Part shown: positions 34,269 to 42,966 of the stretch, one piece after another
Layout of the letters: the number at the start of each line of letters is the position of its first letter
Position numbering within the stretch: position 1 is the first letter of the stretch
Notes under the pieces: generated by a model
Databases searched by the model: none
What the model was told of the DNA's origin: nothing
What the model saw: the letters and a program-made list of their open reading frames with translations, nothing else
Program-made: the position numbers and the translations under genes
DNA from: Pseudoxanthomonas jiangsuensis
Lineage (GTDB): Bacteria; Pseudomonadota; Gammaproteobacteria; Xanthomonadales; Xanthomonadaceae
Assembly: GCF_010093185.1 (NCBI RefSeq)
Contig: NZ_PDWL01000026.1
Span: forward strand, 1-53,817
Length of the DNA stretch: 53,817 bases
Direction: 5' to 3'

Positions 34269-34684
34269 CCAAGGTCGGCATCCCGGCCGCGCTGCTGCAT
34301 CCATTCGCGCGATGGCCGCACAGGATGCGCGCATCGTTCGCGGTGCAGGATGCGACGCATGGCGCGGAAGTGCACGGCGGCATGGATGGCGTCGATCATT
34401 CTGCAACCTGCGATCCGCGACGTTTCTGACTTGCGCTGTCATCCCGGCCATTGGCAGACGGGCGGCCAATGGTGCATTGCATCGACAAGCGGACGGAGTT
34501 GCGCAGCGCCCAGGACCGGCCGTGGCGAAGCGCAATGAATACGTATGCAGAAGAACGCGCATCGCGTTTTGCGCCACTACCATTGCCGCACGTTCCGGGG
34601 TGACTTGCCCTGGCGTAGCAGGATCGGGCGATCGCGATGCGACGCACCCGGCCCACCGCATACAACGTCCTTGGAGAGGGGAAC
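34269..34684. other. Upstream region of the TonB-dependent receptor
   Basis: A 416-base spacer with no gene on either strand that I can support. Its right half should hold the receptor promoter; a Shine-Dalgarno GGAGAGGGG lies just before the ATG. Apart from the palindrome listed separately I see no clear -35/-10 pair. Confidence 0.6.
34536..34549. promoter_or_regulatory. LacI-like operator upstream of the receptor
   Basis: TGAATACGTATGCA, symmetric at 12 of 14 positions with a central CG, the geometry of LacI-family operators. It lies about 136 bases before the receptor ATG. LacI-family regulators often control TonB receptors of carbohydrate-use loci in xanthomonads. No LacI gene is in the window. 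Confidence 0.4.
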
Positions 34685-37444
34685 ATGGTGCATCACAAGC
34701 GCAACCTGCTGAGCGCGGCGCTGGCGTCCGCCATCGCGCTGACCGCGACCGGCGTGCAAGCCCAGAACGCGGAAACCAACGAGAACCCGCAGGCGGTCGA
34801 CCTGGATACGGTCACCGTCACCGGCATCCGCCGCGGCATCGAGAGCGCGATCTCGGTCAAGCGCGACGCCACCTCGATCGTCGAGGCGATCTCGGCCGAG
34901 GACATCGGCAAGCTGCCCGACGTGAGCATCGCCGAATCGATCGCCCGCCTGCCGGGCCTGGCCGCCCAGCGCGTGGCCGGCCGCGCCCAGGTGATCAGCG
35001 TGCGCGGCCTGTCGCCCGACTTCGCCACCACCACCCTCAACGGCCGCGAGATGGTTTCCACCGGCGACAACCGCAGCGTGGAGTTCGACCAGTACCCGTC
35101 CGAGCTGATCAGCGGCGTGACCGTGTACAAGACCCCCGACGCCGGCCTGGTCGGCCAGGGCCTGTCGGGCACGCTGGACATGCAGACCGTGCGCCCGCTC
35201 AGCTACAACGACCGGGTGATCGCCGTCAGCGGCCGCTACCAGAAGAACTCGCTGGGCGAGGCCGGCGGCGTGGACCCGTACGGCAACCGCTTCAACGTCA
35301 GCTACATCGACCAGTTCGCCGACCGCACGATCGGCCTGGCCATCGGCTACTCGCGTTCGGACATGGCCAAGCAGGAGAACCAGGTCGGCCTGTACGAGCC
35401 GTGGGAGGCCGTCGGTGACGGCTGGCGTCCCGGCGTGGATGCGGGCACCTACTACTCCAACGGCATCAAGGCCCTGCGCCGCACCGGCAACGCCAAGCGC
35501 GACGGCGTGATGGCGACCCTGCAGTTCCGTCCGGGCAACGGCTGGACCAGCACCCTGGACGGCTTCTACACCAAGGCCAAGGAATACGACACCGCCAACC
35601 AGTTCGAGGTGGGCCTGGGCGACTACAACGGCGGCTACGGGCGCCTGGACGTCACCGACGTGACCGTCAACGGCAACGGCAGTTTCGTCAGCGGCACCGC
35701 CAACAACGTCTATCCGCTGGTCCGCGGCATGTACAACTACCGTGAGGACGAGATCAAGGCGCTGGGCTGGAACAACGAGTTCAACGTCGGCGCGGTGAAG
35801 CTGGTGGCCGACGTCAGCTGGTCCAAGACCGAGCGCGACGAGACCAACCTGGAGAACAACCTGCAGCTGCTGCCGGCGCCGCAGCTGGATTCGGTGGTCC
35901 TGAACTACGGTGGCGGCGGCGATTTCGCCCAGCTGAATCCTGGCCTGGACTATTCCGACTACACCCAGCTGTACCTGGCCAACACCATCTACGGCTCCGG
36001 CTACGGCAAGACTCCGCACGTGGACGACGAGCTGAAGGGCTACAAGCTGGTCGCCAGCTTCCCGGCGCCGGAGGCGCTGGGCTGGTTCTCCGACATCGAC
36101 GTCGGCATCAACTACGCCGAACGCGAGAAGAACAAGAGCCAGCCAGAAGGCAACATCACCCTCGGCGCGCAGGGCGAGACCACCATCGCCCCGGACCTGC
36201 AGTACGGCCTGGTCGACCTGCGCTTCGCCGGCGTCGGCTACATCCCCAGCTGGAACGTGCCCGAGGCCGTGGCCCGCTACATGGTGTTCAACCCGACCAC
36301 CGCCGAGTCCTACCTGATCCCGAAGCAGTGGTCGGTGGAAGAGCAGATCACCACCACCTGGATCCGCGCCAACATCGACGCCGAGATCGGTTCGGTCGCG
36401 GTGCGCGGCAACGTCGGCGTCCAGGCCCAGAGCGTGGACCAGTCCTCGGCTTCCAACTACTGGGACGGCTCGCAGCCGGTCGGCAGCCAGGTGATCCCGA
36501 TCGAGAAGGGCAAGAGCTACACCGACTACCTGCCCAGCCTGAACCTGGCGTTCGAGCTGCCGGCCGAGCAGACCGTCCGTTTCGCCCTGGCCCGCCAGGT
36601 CGCGCGTCCGCGCGTGGACGAGCTGCGCGCTTCGATGGAATTCGGCGTGGATACCAGTACCGGCCTGCCGGGCGCCAGCGGCGGCAACGCGGAACTGGAT
36701 CCCTGGTCGGCCAACTCCATCGACCTGTCCTACGAGAAGTACTTCGGCACCAAGGCCTACGTCGCCGCCGCGGTCTTCTACAAGGACCTGCGCACCTACA
36801 TCTATACCGAGAAGCGTGACGGCTACGACTTCACCGAGCAGGTGGAGAACTGGCTGGCGGCCAACGGCCAGACCCTGCCGGACGACGTGGAAGTCGAGAT
36901 GACCGGCTTCTACACCGCCCCGGTCAACGGCAAGGGCGGCTCCATGCGCGGCGCCGAGCTCACCGCCTCGTTGCCGCTGGACATGTTCACCGAGGCCCTG
37001 CGTGGCTTCGGCATAGTCGCCAGCGCCAGCTTCAACGACAGCAACATCACCATCCCGCCGGATCCGGGCACCACTTCCAGCGTCGGCAGCGATCCGATCA
37101 TGCTCCCGGGCCTGTCCAAGCGCGTGTACAACTTCACCGCCTACTACGAGAACAACGGCTTCGAAGTGCGCCTGAACCAGCGCAAGCGCTCGGACTTCAT
37201 CGGCGAGATCGGCAACTTCGCCGGCAACCGCACCCTGCGCTACGTCGAGGGCGAGGACGTGCTCGACGCCCAGGTCAGCTACAGCTTCGGCGACGGCAGC
37301 GCGCTCAGCGGCCTGAGCCTGTACCTGCAGGGCAGCAACCTGACCAACTCCAAGTACCACACCTACGCCGAGACCAAGGACCGTCCGCTCGAGACCATCG
37401 AGTGGGGCAAGTCCTGGCAGGTGGGGCTGAGCTACCGCTTCTGA
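34685..37444 (+). CDS. TonB-dependent receptor
   Basis: Outer-membrane active transporter, 919 residues. Signal peptide MVHHKRNLLSAALASAIALT with cleavage near VQA. A TonB box is likely at LDTVTVTGIRRG, then the plug with EDIGKLPDVSIAESIARLPG and VISVRGLSPDFATTTLNGRE, which is typical of the xanthomonad/caulobacter carbohydrate-type receptors (TIGR01782-like). The 22-strand barrel ends with WQVGLSYRF, with terminal Phe as the assembly signal. The substrate may be an oligosaccharide, given the family and window content, but no hydrolase is next to it. A strong terminator follows. Confidence 0.94.
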   Translation: MVHHKRNLLSAALASAIALTATGVQAQNAETNENPQAVDLDTVTVTGIRRGIESAISVKRDATSIVEAISAEDIGKLPDVSIAESIARLPGLAAQRVAGRAQVISVRGLSPDFATTTLNGREMVSTGDNRSVEFDQYPSELISGVTVYKTPDAGLVGQGLSGTLDMQTVRPLSYNDRVIAVSGRYQKNSLGEAGGVDPYGNRFNVSYIDQFADRTIGLAIGYSRSDMAKQENQVGLYEPWEAVGDGWRPGVDAGTYYSNGIKALRRTGNAKRDGVMATLQFRPGNGWTSTLDGFYTKAKEYDTANQFEVGLGDYNGGYGRLDVTDVTVNGNGSFVSGTANNVYPLVRGMYNYREDEIKALGWNNEFNVGAVKLVADVSWSKTERDETNLENNLQLLPAPQLDSVVLNYGGGGDFAQLNPGLDYSDYTQLYLANTIYGSGYGKTPHVDDELKGYKLVASFPAPEALGWFSDIDVGINYAEREKNKSQPEGNITLGAQGETTIAPDLQYGLVDLRFAGVGYIPSWNVPEAVARYMVFNPTTAESYLIPKQWSVEEQITTTWIRANIDAEIGSVAVRGNVGVQAQSVDQSSASNYWDGSQPVGSQVIPIEKGKSYTDYLPSLNLAFELPAEQTVRFALARQVARPRVDELRASMEFGVDTSTGLPGASGGNAELDPWSANSIDLSYEKYFGTKAYVAAAVFYKDLRTYIYTEKRDGYDFTEQVENWLAANGQTLPDDVEVEMTGFYTAPVNGKGGSMRGAELTASLPLDMFTEALRGFGIVASASFNDSNITIPPDPGTTSSVGSDPIMLPGLSKRVYNFTAYYENNGFEVRLNQRKRSDFIGEIGNFAGNRTLRYVEGEDVLDAQVSYSFGDGSALSGLSLYLQGSNLTNSKYHTYAETKDRPLETIEWGKSWQVGLSYRF

Positions 37445-37470
37445 TCGAACCTCCCGCTGCAACCTTCATG

Positions 37471-37503
37471 GCCCGCCGGCGCCCTGCCGGCGGGCTTCTT
37501 TTT
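37471..37503 (+). terminator. Rho-independent terminator of the receptor gene
   Basis: Perfect 10-base stem GCCCGCCGGC/GCCGGCGGGC with a 5-base loop and the tail TTCTTTTT, 27 bases after the receptor stop. Confidence 0.9.
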
Positions 37504-37617
37504 GCCCCGGAAGTGGGGGCAGGGCATAGGCGGAAGGTCATGCCCACTTCCCGCAGGGGCCGGCGTGCCGGGGCGGTGCTATCAAGCGCCATCGCCCGCA
37601 CCGGACCGGAGCCCGCC

Positions 37618-38778
37618 ATGACCTTCACCCGCCGCGACCTGCTCAGGCTGGGCACGCTCGCCGCCGCCGGCCTGGCCCTGCCCGCGCTGGCCACGAACGC
37701 CGCCCCGGCCGGAATAGGGCGCGCAACGCGGCCCCTGCGCATCCTGATCCTCGGCGGCACTGGCTTCACCGGTCCGTTCCAGGTCAACTACGCTCTGGCA
37801 CGCGGCCACAAGGTGACCCTGTTCAACCGCGGCAAGCGGCCTTCGCCCGAATGGCCGGGTGAGGTGGAGCAGCTGCACGGCGACCGCAACCAGGGCGACC
37901 TGGCGGCGCTCAAGGGCCGGCAGTGGGACGTGTGCATCGACAATCCCACCAGCCTGCCGTTCTGGGTGCGCGATGCGGCCCAGGTGCTGGCCGGCAACGT
38001 CGGCCATTACCTGTTCGTCTCCACGATCTCGGTGTATGCCGATGGCAGCCGCGCCGGCATCGACGAGGACGACGCGCTGGCCGACTACACCGGCGCCGAT
38101 CCCATGGCCGAGACCCAGCAGACGCTGATGGCCGACGTGGAGCGGCTGTATGGGCCTTTGAAGGCACTGAGCGAGGCCGAGGCGCGGCGCCGGTTCGGCG
38201 AGCGGGTGACCATCGTCCGCCCCGGCTACATCGTCGGTCCGCGCGACGAGACCGACCGCTTCACCTATTGGCCGCACCGGGTGGCGCAAGGCGGCGAGAT
38301 CCTGGTGCCCGGCGATGGCCTGGACCCGGTGCAGTTCATCGATGGCCGCGACCTGGGCGAATGGATGGTGCGCCTGGCCGAGGCCGGCACCTACGGCACC
38401 TTCAACGCGGTCGGCCCGGCGCAGGCGCTGACCCTGGACGGCCTGCTGCACGGCTGCCGGGCCGCTACCAGAACCCGCGAGCTGCAGCTGACTCACGTGA
38501 GCCCAGCATTCGTCGAACGCCAGCAGCTGGAGTTCCCGATCTGGGTGCCGCGCGGCAGCGGCCCGTATGCGGGCTACGGCCAGGTGGACAACGCCCGCGC
38601 CATCGCCGCCGGGTTGCAATTCCGGCCGTTGCAGGAAACGGTGGTCGACCTGCTGGCCTGGTTCCGCAACCTGCCGCCGGAACGGCAGGCCAAACTGCGT
38701 GCCGGCATCAGCCGCGAGCGCGAGGCCGAGGCGCTCGCGGCCTGGCATGCGCAGGCCGCGGGGCAGGCGCCCGCCTGA
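37618..38778 (+). CDS. Tat-exported NAD-dependent epimerase/dehydratase-like protein
   Basis: 386 residues. Twin-arginine signal (MTFTRRDLLRLGTLAAAGLA), then a Rossmann-type start RILILGGTGFTG (residues 41-52), HKVTLFNRGKRP, and HYLFVSTISVYADGS. It belongs to the extended SDR group; YGPLKALSEAE places the SDR Lys. Export of a nucleotide-binding enzyme by Tat with a bound cofactor is plausible. The substrate is unknown, perhaps a sugar derivative. The frame extends upstream to 37402 but that covers the terminator, so the ATG before the Tat motif was chosen. Confidence 0.88.
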   Translation: MTFTRRDLLRLGTLAAAGLALPALATNAAPAGIGRATRPLRILILGGTGFTGPFQVNYALARGHKVTLFNRGKRPSPEWPGEVEQLHGDRNQGDLAALKGRQWDVCIDNPTSLPFWVRDAAQVLAGNVGHYLFVSTISVYADGSRAGIDEDDALADYTGADPMAETQQTLMADVERLYGPLKALSEAEARRRFGERVTIVRPGYIVGPRDETDRFTYWPHRVAQGGEILVPGDGLDPVQFIDGRDLGEWMVRLAEAGTYGTFNAVGPAQALTLDGLLHGCRAATRTRELQLTHVSPAFVERQQLEFPIWVPRGSGPYAGYGQVDNARAIAAGLQFRPLQETVVDLLAWFRNLPPERQAKLRAGISREREAEALAAWHAQAAGQAPA

Positions 38779-38862
38779 CCGGTCGCGCCGGCCCCGCGCC
38801 GTTCACGCATGGCCGACGCCGGCCTGCGTAAGGTCGCGCCATCATCGGATGCGGAGTGCGAC

Positions 38863-39036
38863 ATGATCAAGTGGGCCATCATCTTCCTGGTCATCGGCCT
38901 CATTGCCGGCGCCCTCGGCCTGGGCGGCGTGGCGGGTGTGTCGATGGGAATCGCCAAGTTTCTGTTCATCGGCGCCTTGCTGATCGCCGTGGTGCTGTTC
39001 GTGCTGGGGCTGACCGTGTTCCGCAAGGTCACCTGA
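38863..39036 (+). CDS. DUF1328 membrane protein (YtjA-like)
   Basis: 57 residues with two membrane helices: IKWAIIFLVIGLIAGALGLGG and IAKFLFIGALLIAVVLFVLG. The pattern (GLIAGALGLGGVAGVS) is the DUF1328/UPF0391 signature of small, often stress-induced inner-membrane proteins. It is a lone gene convergent with the SDR gene, 18 bases apart. Confidence 0.88.
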   Translation: MIKWAIIFLVIGLIAGALGLGGVAGVSMGIAKFLFIGALLIAVVLFVLGLTVFRKVT

Positions 39037-39054
39037 GGACCACGAACTCAACCG

Positions 39055-40026
39055 CTACGACCGCACCAGGTCGGCCGACACCCTCCACAGCCGCGCGGCC
39101 ATTGCCGCGTCGCGCTGCTCGGCGCTCTGCTCGCCGGCGCGGAAATCGGCCAGGTACTGGCCGTTGACCCCGGCCAACGCTGGATGCACCGCCGCATAGC
39201 AGGGTGTGGCGGCGCCCTGGGTGGGCGTGCGGGCGTCGTCGCGGTAGTCGTTGCCGGTGCTGCGCAGGATCGCGGTACGGGTATGGCCCGGAGTGACGCA
39301 GTTGCTGGTGGCGCCGGTGCCCTGCAGGCGCCGGGCCAGTTCCAGCGAGAACAGGCCGTTGGCCAGCTTGGAGTGGGCGTAGCCGCGGGCGTTCCAGCCC
39401 TCGCCGGACAGGCGTCCGAACTGGATCCCGCCGGCCGGCGCCTGGCGGTGGCTGCCGCTGCCGACCACCACGACCCGGCCGCGGGCGGCGACCACCGTAT
39501 CCAGCAACTGTTCGACCAGCAGGTAGTGGCCGAGGTGGTTGACCACGAACTGGCGCTCGATGCCGTTCACCCGCTGCCAGTCGCCCAGCACGATGCCGGC
39601 GTTGCAGACCAGCGCGTCCAGGCGCGGCGCCAGCTGCCGTACCTGTGCGGCGCAGGCGCGGACCGAGGCGAAGTCGGCCAGGTCCAGAACCACTGGCGTG
39701 GCCCGGCCGGTCACGGCGGCGCAAGCCTCGCGACCCTTGTCCGGCGAGCGCGCGGTGCCGATCACGTGCGCTCCGCGCAAGGCCAGCACCCGCATCGTTT
39801 CCAGGCCGATGCCGGAGTTGCAGCCGGTGACCAGCACCGTGCGTCCGCGCAGGTCCAGGCCGGCGGTGGCGCGTTCGGAGCTGGCGCCGGCGACCAGTCC
39901 GGGCGGCGGGGGCGGCACCGCCGAGGCGGCGAGGGCGGTTCGCGCCGTCAGCAAGGGAGCCATCGACAGCAAGGGGACGGACGCGCCGATCCGCAGCAGG
40001 CGACGCCGGTTGAGATTGAAGGACAT
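39055..40026 (-). CDS. Tat-exported short-chain dehydrogenase (SDR)
   Basis: 323 residues. Twin-arginine-like signal NRRRLLRIGASVPLLSMAPLL, cofactor motif TGCNSGIG (67-74), NAG (142-144), and catalytic Tyr216/Lys220 in GYAHSKLAN; the Ser is in VVVVGSGSH. The closest broad group is retinol dehydrogenase/WW-domain oxidoreductase-like SDRs (DLADFASVRACAAQV). As with the epimerase-like protein nearby, an exported SDR is unusual. Start chosen at MSFNLNRRR to place the signal at the N-terminus; an ATG 16 codons upstream exists. Confidence 0.88.
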   Translation of the reverse strand: MSFNLNRRRLLRIGASVPLLSMAPLLTARTALAASAVPPPPPGLVAGASSERATAGLDLRGRTVLVTGCNSGIGLETMRVLALRGAHVIGTARSPDKGREACAAVTGRATPVVLDLADFASVRACAAQVRQLAPRLDALVCNAGIVLGDWQRVNGIERQFVVNHLGHYLLVEQLLDTVVAARGRVVVVGSGSHRQAPAGGIQFGRLSGEGWNARGYAHSKLANGLFSLELARRLQGTGATSNCVTPGHTRTAILRSTGNDYRDDARTPTQGAATPCYAAVHPALAGVNGQYLADFRAGEQSAEQRDAAMAARLWRVSADLVRS

Positions 40027-40145
40027 GCGTGGACCGCTCCAGGCCGGGCTGGGCAGTATGCAAGGCGCATGCATCCGACGACAGCCACGCCATGCTCACG
40101 CCGCCACTGCCACCCTGCGCGCACTGCAACCGAGGGATCCTGCGC

Positions 40146-40718
40146 ATGCGCGCGACATCACTGCTGCTGATCGCTTGCGGGATACTGGCGGCGCAGGCCG
40201 CCAGCGCCCAGCCCGAGGTGCCCAACAAGCCCGTGCCGGTGCTGGACCTGGAACGCTACGCCGGCACCTGGCACCAGATCGCGCACCTGCCGATGCGCCA
40301 CCAGCGCAAGTGCGAGCGCGACACCACCGCCACCTACACGCCCCAGGCCGACGGCCGCATCCTGGTGCGCAACGCCTGCATCGACCGCGACGGCGAGCTG
40401 CGGGTCGCGACCGGCGTGGCCAAGACCGTCCCGGGAGCGCCGGGCTCGCTGCAGGTGCGCTTCGCCCCGGACTGGATGTCCTGGCTGCCGTTCGCCTGGG
40501 CGCCGTACTGGGTGATCGCGGTGGATCCGGACTACCGCTGGGCGATGGTCGGTGGCCCGGACCGCGAATACCTGTGGATCCTCGCCCGCGAGCCGGTCAT
40601 GGCGCCGGAGCGCTACGCCGAACTGGTGTCGCAGGCGCGCGCCGCCGGCTATCCGGTCGACGGACTGATCCGCGAGCCGGCCGCATCGACGCCGCCGCCG
40701 GACGAGTCCGGGCGTTGA
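40146..40718 (+). CDS. Lipocalin (Blc-like)
   Basis: 190 residues with a signal peptide (MRATSLLLIACGILAAQAASA). Lipocalin motifs: LERYAGTWHQIAHLP (the GxW block), ATYTPQADGRILVRNAC, YWVIAVDPDYRWAMVGGPDREYLWILAR, all close to bacterial Blc. Unlike E. coli Blc there is no clear lipobox, so it is probably a soluble periplasmic protein; the conserved cysteine pair (KCERD, NACIDRDG) may form a disulfide. It binds fatty acids or lysophospholipids in the family. Confidence 0.9.
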   Translation: MRATSLLLIACGILAAQAASAQPEVPNKPVPVLDLERYAGTWHQIAHLPMRHQRKCERDTTATYTPQADGRILVRNACIDRDGELRVATGVAKTVPGAPGSLQVRFAPDWMSWLPFAWAPYWVIAVDPDYRWAMVGGPDREYLWILAREPVMAPERYAELVSQARAAGYPVDGLIREPAASTPPPDESGR

Positions 40719-40789
40719 CCGGCGGCGGCGCGGCGGCCGCCATGGGAGCCAGCGGCTAGAATGCGCACCCCCGTTCGCCGAGAGCCGCC

Positions 40790-41128
40790 ATGCCCGCCAA
40801 TCCCAGATGCCCGCAGTGCGGCCTGGACAACACCTATCCCGATGGCGCGCTGTGGGTCTGCGCCGACTGCGGGCACGAGTGGAGCGGGGAAGCCGCCGCC
40901 ACCAGCGATGCGGTGGTGGTCCGCGACAGCAACGGCAACGTGCTGTCCGCCGGCGACACGGTGGTGGTGATCAAGGACCTCAAGGTCAAGGGTTCCTCGA
41001 TCCCGCTCAAGCAGGGCACGGTGATCCGCAACATCCGCCTGGTCGAGGACGACGCCGAGCACATCGAGGGCCACTCGGACAAGATCAAGGGCCTGGTGCT
41101 GAAGACCCAGTTCCTGCGCAAGGCCTGA
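40790..41128 (+). CDS. YjdM/PhnA-type zinc ribbon protein
   Basis: 112 residues. An N-terminal zinc ribbon (CPQCGLDNTYPDGALWVCADCGHEW) is joined to the PhnA domain VRDSNGNVLSAGDTVVVIKDLKVKGSS, KQGTVIRNIRLVEDD and IEGHSDKIKGLVLKTQFL. Despite the old name it is not the phosphonoacetate hydrolase. Its role is unknown. It is convergent with the DUF2789 gene, 10 bases apart. Confidence 0.94.
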   Translation: MPANPRCPQCGLDNTYPDGALWVCADCGHEWSGEAAATSDAVVVRDSNGNVLSAGDTVVVIKDLKVKGSSIPLKQGTVIRNIRLVEDDAEHIEGHSDKIKGLVLKTQFLRKA

Positions 41129-41138
41129 GCCGCGCGCC

Positions 41139-41378
41139 TTAGGCCGGCGCGCGCAGGGCCAGGTTGAGGCGGTCGACCACGATCGCCCAGTCGGCGTCGT
41201 CGATCCGCTCCTCACGCAGCAGCTGCGCCTGGGCCGGTGTCCAGAACGGCGCCTCCTCCAGCCGCACGTCCTCCGCCAGCGGCGCATGGCGGGCGATGAA
41301 TGCCTGGATGCTCGGGGTGTCGCTGGGCAGGCCGAGCTGGGCGAACAGCTCGGAGAAGTGGTGCACGCTCGGTTCCAT
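41139..41378 (-). CDS. DUF2789 domain protein
   Basis: 79 residues: HHFSELFAQLGLPSDTPSIQAFIARHAPLAEDVRLEEAPFW and TPAQAQLLREERIDDADWAIVVDRLNLALR match this small, all-helical family. It is widespread in gammaproteobacteria with no function assigned. Single gene between the YjdM and TraR-type genes. Confidence 0.9.
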   Translation of the reverse strand: MEPSVHHFSELFAQLGLPSDTPSIQAFIARHAPLAEDVRLEEAPFWTPAQAQLLREERIDDADWAIVVDRLNLALRAPA

Positions 41379-41513
41379 GGTCGCTCCGTGGGTGGGGTGG
41401 GCGCCAGCCTGCGCCGTCGCGCGTCAAGGCCGGGTCTGCACCGGCGCGCGCTATTCACGGCGGCGCCCGATGGGTGGAGAGTATCCTGCGGCCAAAGCGT
41501 GGAGGACAGTGCC

Positions 41514-41777
41514 ATGGCCACCGGTTGGGCGGGCGACAACGCGGTCAACGAGCAGATCGAGGCGACGGTGAAGGAGGCGGTCGAGCGCGCCCGCCTGCGC
41601 CTGCCGCAGGGCCCCGGACTGGAGCGCTGCGAGGAGTGCGACGCCCCGATCCCGGAGGCGCGGCGCAAGGCCGTGCCCGGGGTGCGCCTGTGCGTGGCCT
41701 GCCAGGCCGCGCACGACGAGGAAGCCGGTTTCAGCGCCTACAACCGCCGCGGCAGCAAGGACAGCCAGCTGCGGTGA
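41514..41777 (+). CDS. DksA/TraR-type zinc finger protein (YbiI-like)
   Basis: 87 residues. It carries the C4 zinc finger CEEC-N17-CVAC with GLERCEECDAPIPEARRKAVPGVRLCV, like E. coli YbiI. It lacks the long coiled coil of DksA, so a full role on RNA polymerase is less likely, but TraR-like binding is possible. AGGACAGTGCC precedes the ATG. Confidence 0.9.
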   Translation: MATGWAGDNAVNEQIEATVKEAVERARLRLPQGPGLERCEECDAPIPEARRKAVPGVRLCVACQAAHDEEAGFSAYNRRGSKDSQLR

Positions 41778-41787
41778 GGCCGCGCCC

Positions 41788-41831
41788 GGGCCTGCCGCGC
41801 GCGCCGTAAGGGGGCGCGCGACGACAGGCCC
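41788..41831. terminator. Bidirectional hairpin between convergent genes
   Basis: GGGCCTG and CGCGCGCC pair with GGCGCGCG and CAGGCCC around a short loop. The last base belongs to the stop codon of the mechanosensitive channel gene. No long T-run, but the position suits a shared terminator. Confidence 0.55.
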
Positions 41832-42451
41832 TAGCGCCGTTCCTGCGGGACCGGTTCCGGGTCTCGCACCGGCGGCGCCAGCCAGCGCGCCGGCACCTCG
41901 CTGCCGCGCCAGCGCCGGACCACCCGCTGGAAGAACAGGCTGTTGGGCACCTGCAGCACGCTGCCGCCGTCGCCGTTCTCCGGATCCACTTCCTGCAGGG
42001 TGGTGTAGATCAGGTTGAGGTCGACCACCCGGCCCTTGAGCCCGGGCTTGTCGCCGTTCTCCAGCAGTTCGATGTGGTCCTGCAGGCGGAACGGCCGGGT
42101 GGTGAAGATCAGGACCGTGCAGAAGATGTTGGACAGCACGCTCCAGGCGGCGAAGAAGGCCACCGCGCCGACCGCGGCGAAGCTGGTGAACGCGGTCCAC
42201 AGCACCGTGCCCGACACCCCCAGCCGATCCAGCACCAGCAGCAGGGTGGCCACGGTCAGCAGGGTGGCCGAGACCCGGCGCAGCACCGAGGCCATCTCCG
42301 GCGGCAGGCCGCGGCGCAGGACCAGCCGGCGCACCAGCGCCCGGACCATGCGCTGCAGCAGCCAGGCGGTCAGCAGGATCAGCAGCACCTGGCCGATCGG
42401 CACGATCGTGCCCAGCCAGTCCTGCACCCAGGCGGGCAGGTGTTCCTTCAT
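41831..42451 (-). CDS. Small mechanosensitive ion channel (MscS family)
   Basis: 206 residues, a minimal MscS. N-terminal membrane helices (WLGTIVPIGQVLLILLTAWLLQ, VLRRVSATLLTVATLLLVLD, AFTSFAAVGAVAFFAAWSVLSN) are followed by the pore-lining/beta-domain transition TTRPFRLQDHIELLENG and the beta domain VVDLNLIYTTLQEVD...VLQVPNSLFFQRVV. The C-terminal alpha/beta domain of E. coli MscS is mostly missing. A very long open frame reaching 46567 continues upstream, but it is only the shadow of the genes there. Confidence 0.9.
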   Translation of the reverse strand: MKEHLPAWVQDWLGTIVPIGQVLLILLTAWLLQRMVRALVRRLVLRRGLPPEMASVLRRVSATLLTVATLLLVLDRLGVSGTVLWTAFTSFAAVGAVAFFAAWSVLSNIFCTVLIFTTRPFRLQDHIELLENGDKPGLKGRVVDLNLIYTTLQEVDPENGDGGSVLQVPNSLFFQRVVRRWRGSEVPARWLAPPVRDPEPVPQERR

Positions 42452-42738
42452 CGGTCCGGGATTCCTCGCATGCGCCGCATGCGTGCGGCCCCGCCATTCT
42501 ATCCAGCCGATACCGCGAAGCCGCCGTGGTGGGCCCAAGCCGTTCACGATCGCGGATCTCTGCCGCTGCCGGCCCTCAGCCGCTGGCCACCTGGTTGCGC
42601 CCGGCGTGCCCCGGTGCCAGGTGCGGGCAGGGCAGGGCAGTCCCGGCCCACAGCGTCCACATCGGCCAGCCGGCGTCCTGCTCGCGCAGTACCGCGGCGA
42701 CGGCGATCCCGCCCAGGCCCATGCCCGGGATCCGCAGG

Positions 42739-42963
42739 TCAGCCGGCCAGCACCCGGATCCGGGCGCCTTCCAGTTCCACCACCTGGCCGGCGCGGACCT
42801 TGCAGGTCTTGCGCAGTTCGACCACGCCGTCGACCCGGACCAGGCCCTCGGCGACGATCGCCTTGCCGGCGCCGCCGCTGTCGCACAGGCCGGCCAGCTT
42901 GAGCAGCTGGTTGAGTTCGACGTAGTCGCCGTCCAGCTCGAAATCGATGTCTTCCATCGCCAC
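42739..42963 (-). CDS. S4 RNA-binding domain protein (YbcJ-like)
   Basis: 74 residues, a stand-alone S4 domain: FELDGDYVELNQLLKLAGLCDSGGAGKAIVAEGLVRVDGVVELRKTC and the final VRAGQVVELEGARIRVL. E. coli YbcJ has this length and is thought to bind RNA. Located 3 bases after the TPR gene's stop, in the same direction, so likely co-transcribed with it. Confidence 0.92.
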   Translation of the reverse strand: MAMEDIDFELDGDYVELNQLLKLAGLCDSGGAGKAIVAEGLVRVDGVVELRKTCKVRAGQVVELEGARIRVLAG

Positions 42964-42966
42964 AGT

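Noticed and set aside
34577..37462. 961-codon minus-strand frame opposite the TonB receptor
   Set aside because: Antisense shadow; composition is valine/alanine/histidine repeats and no domain.
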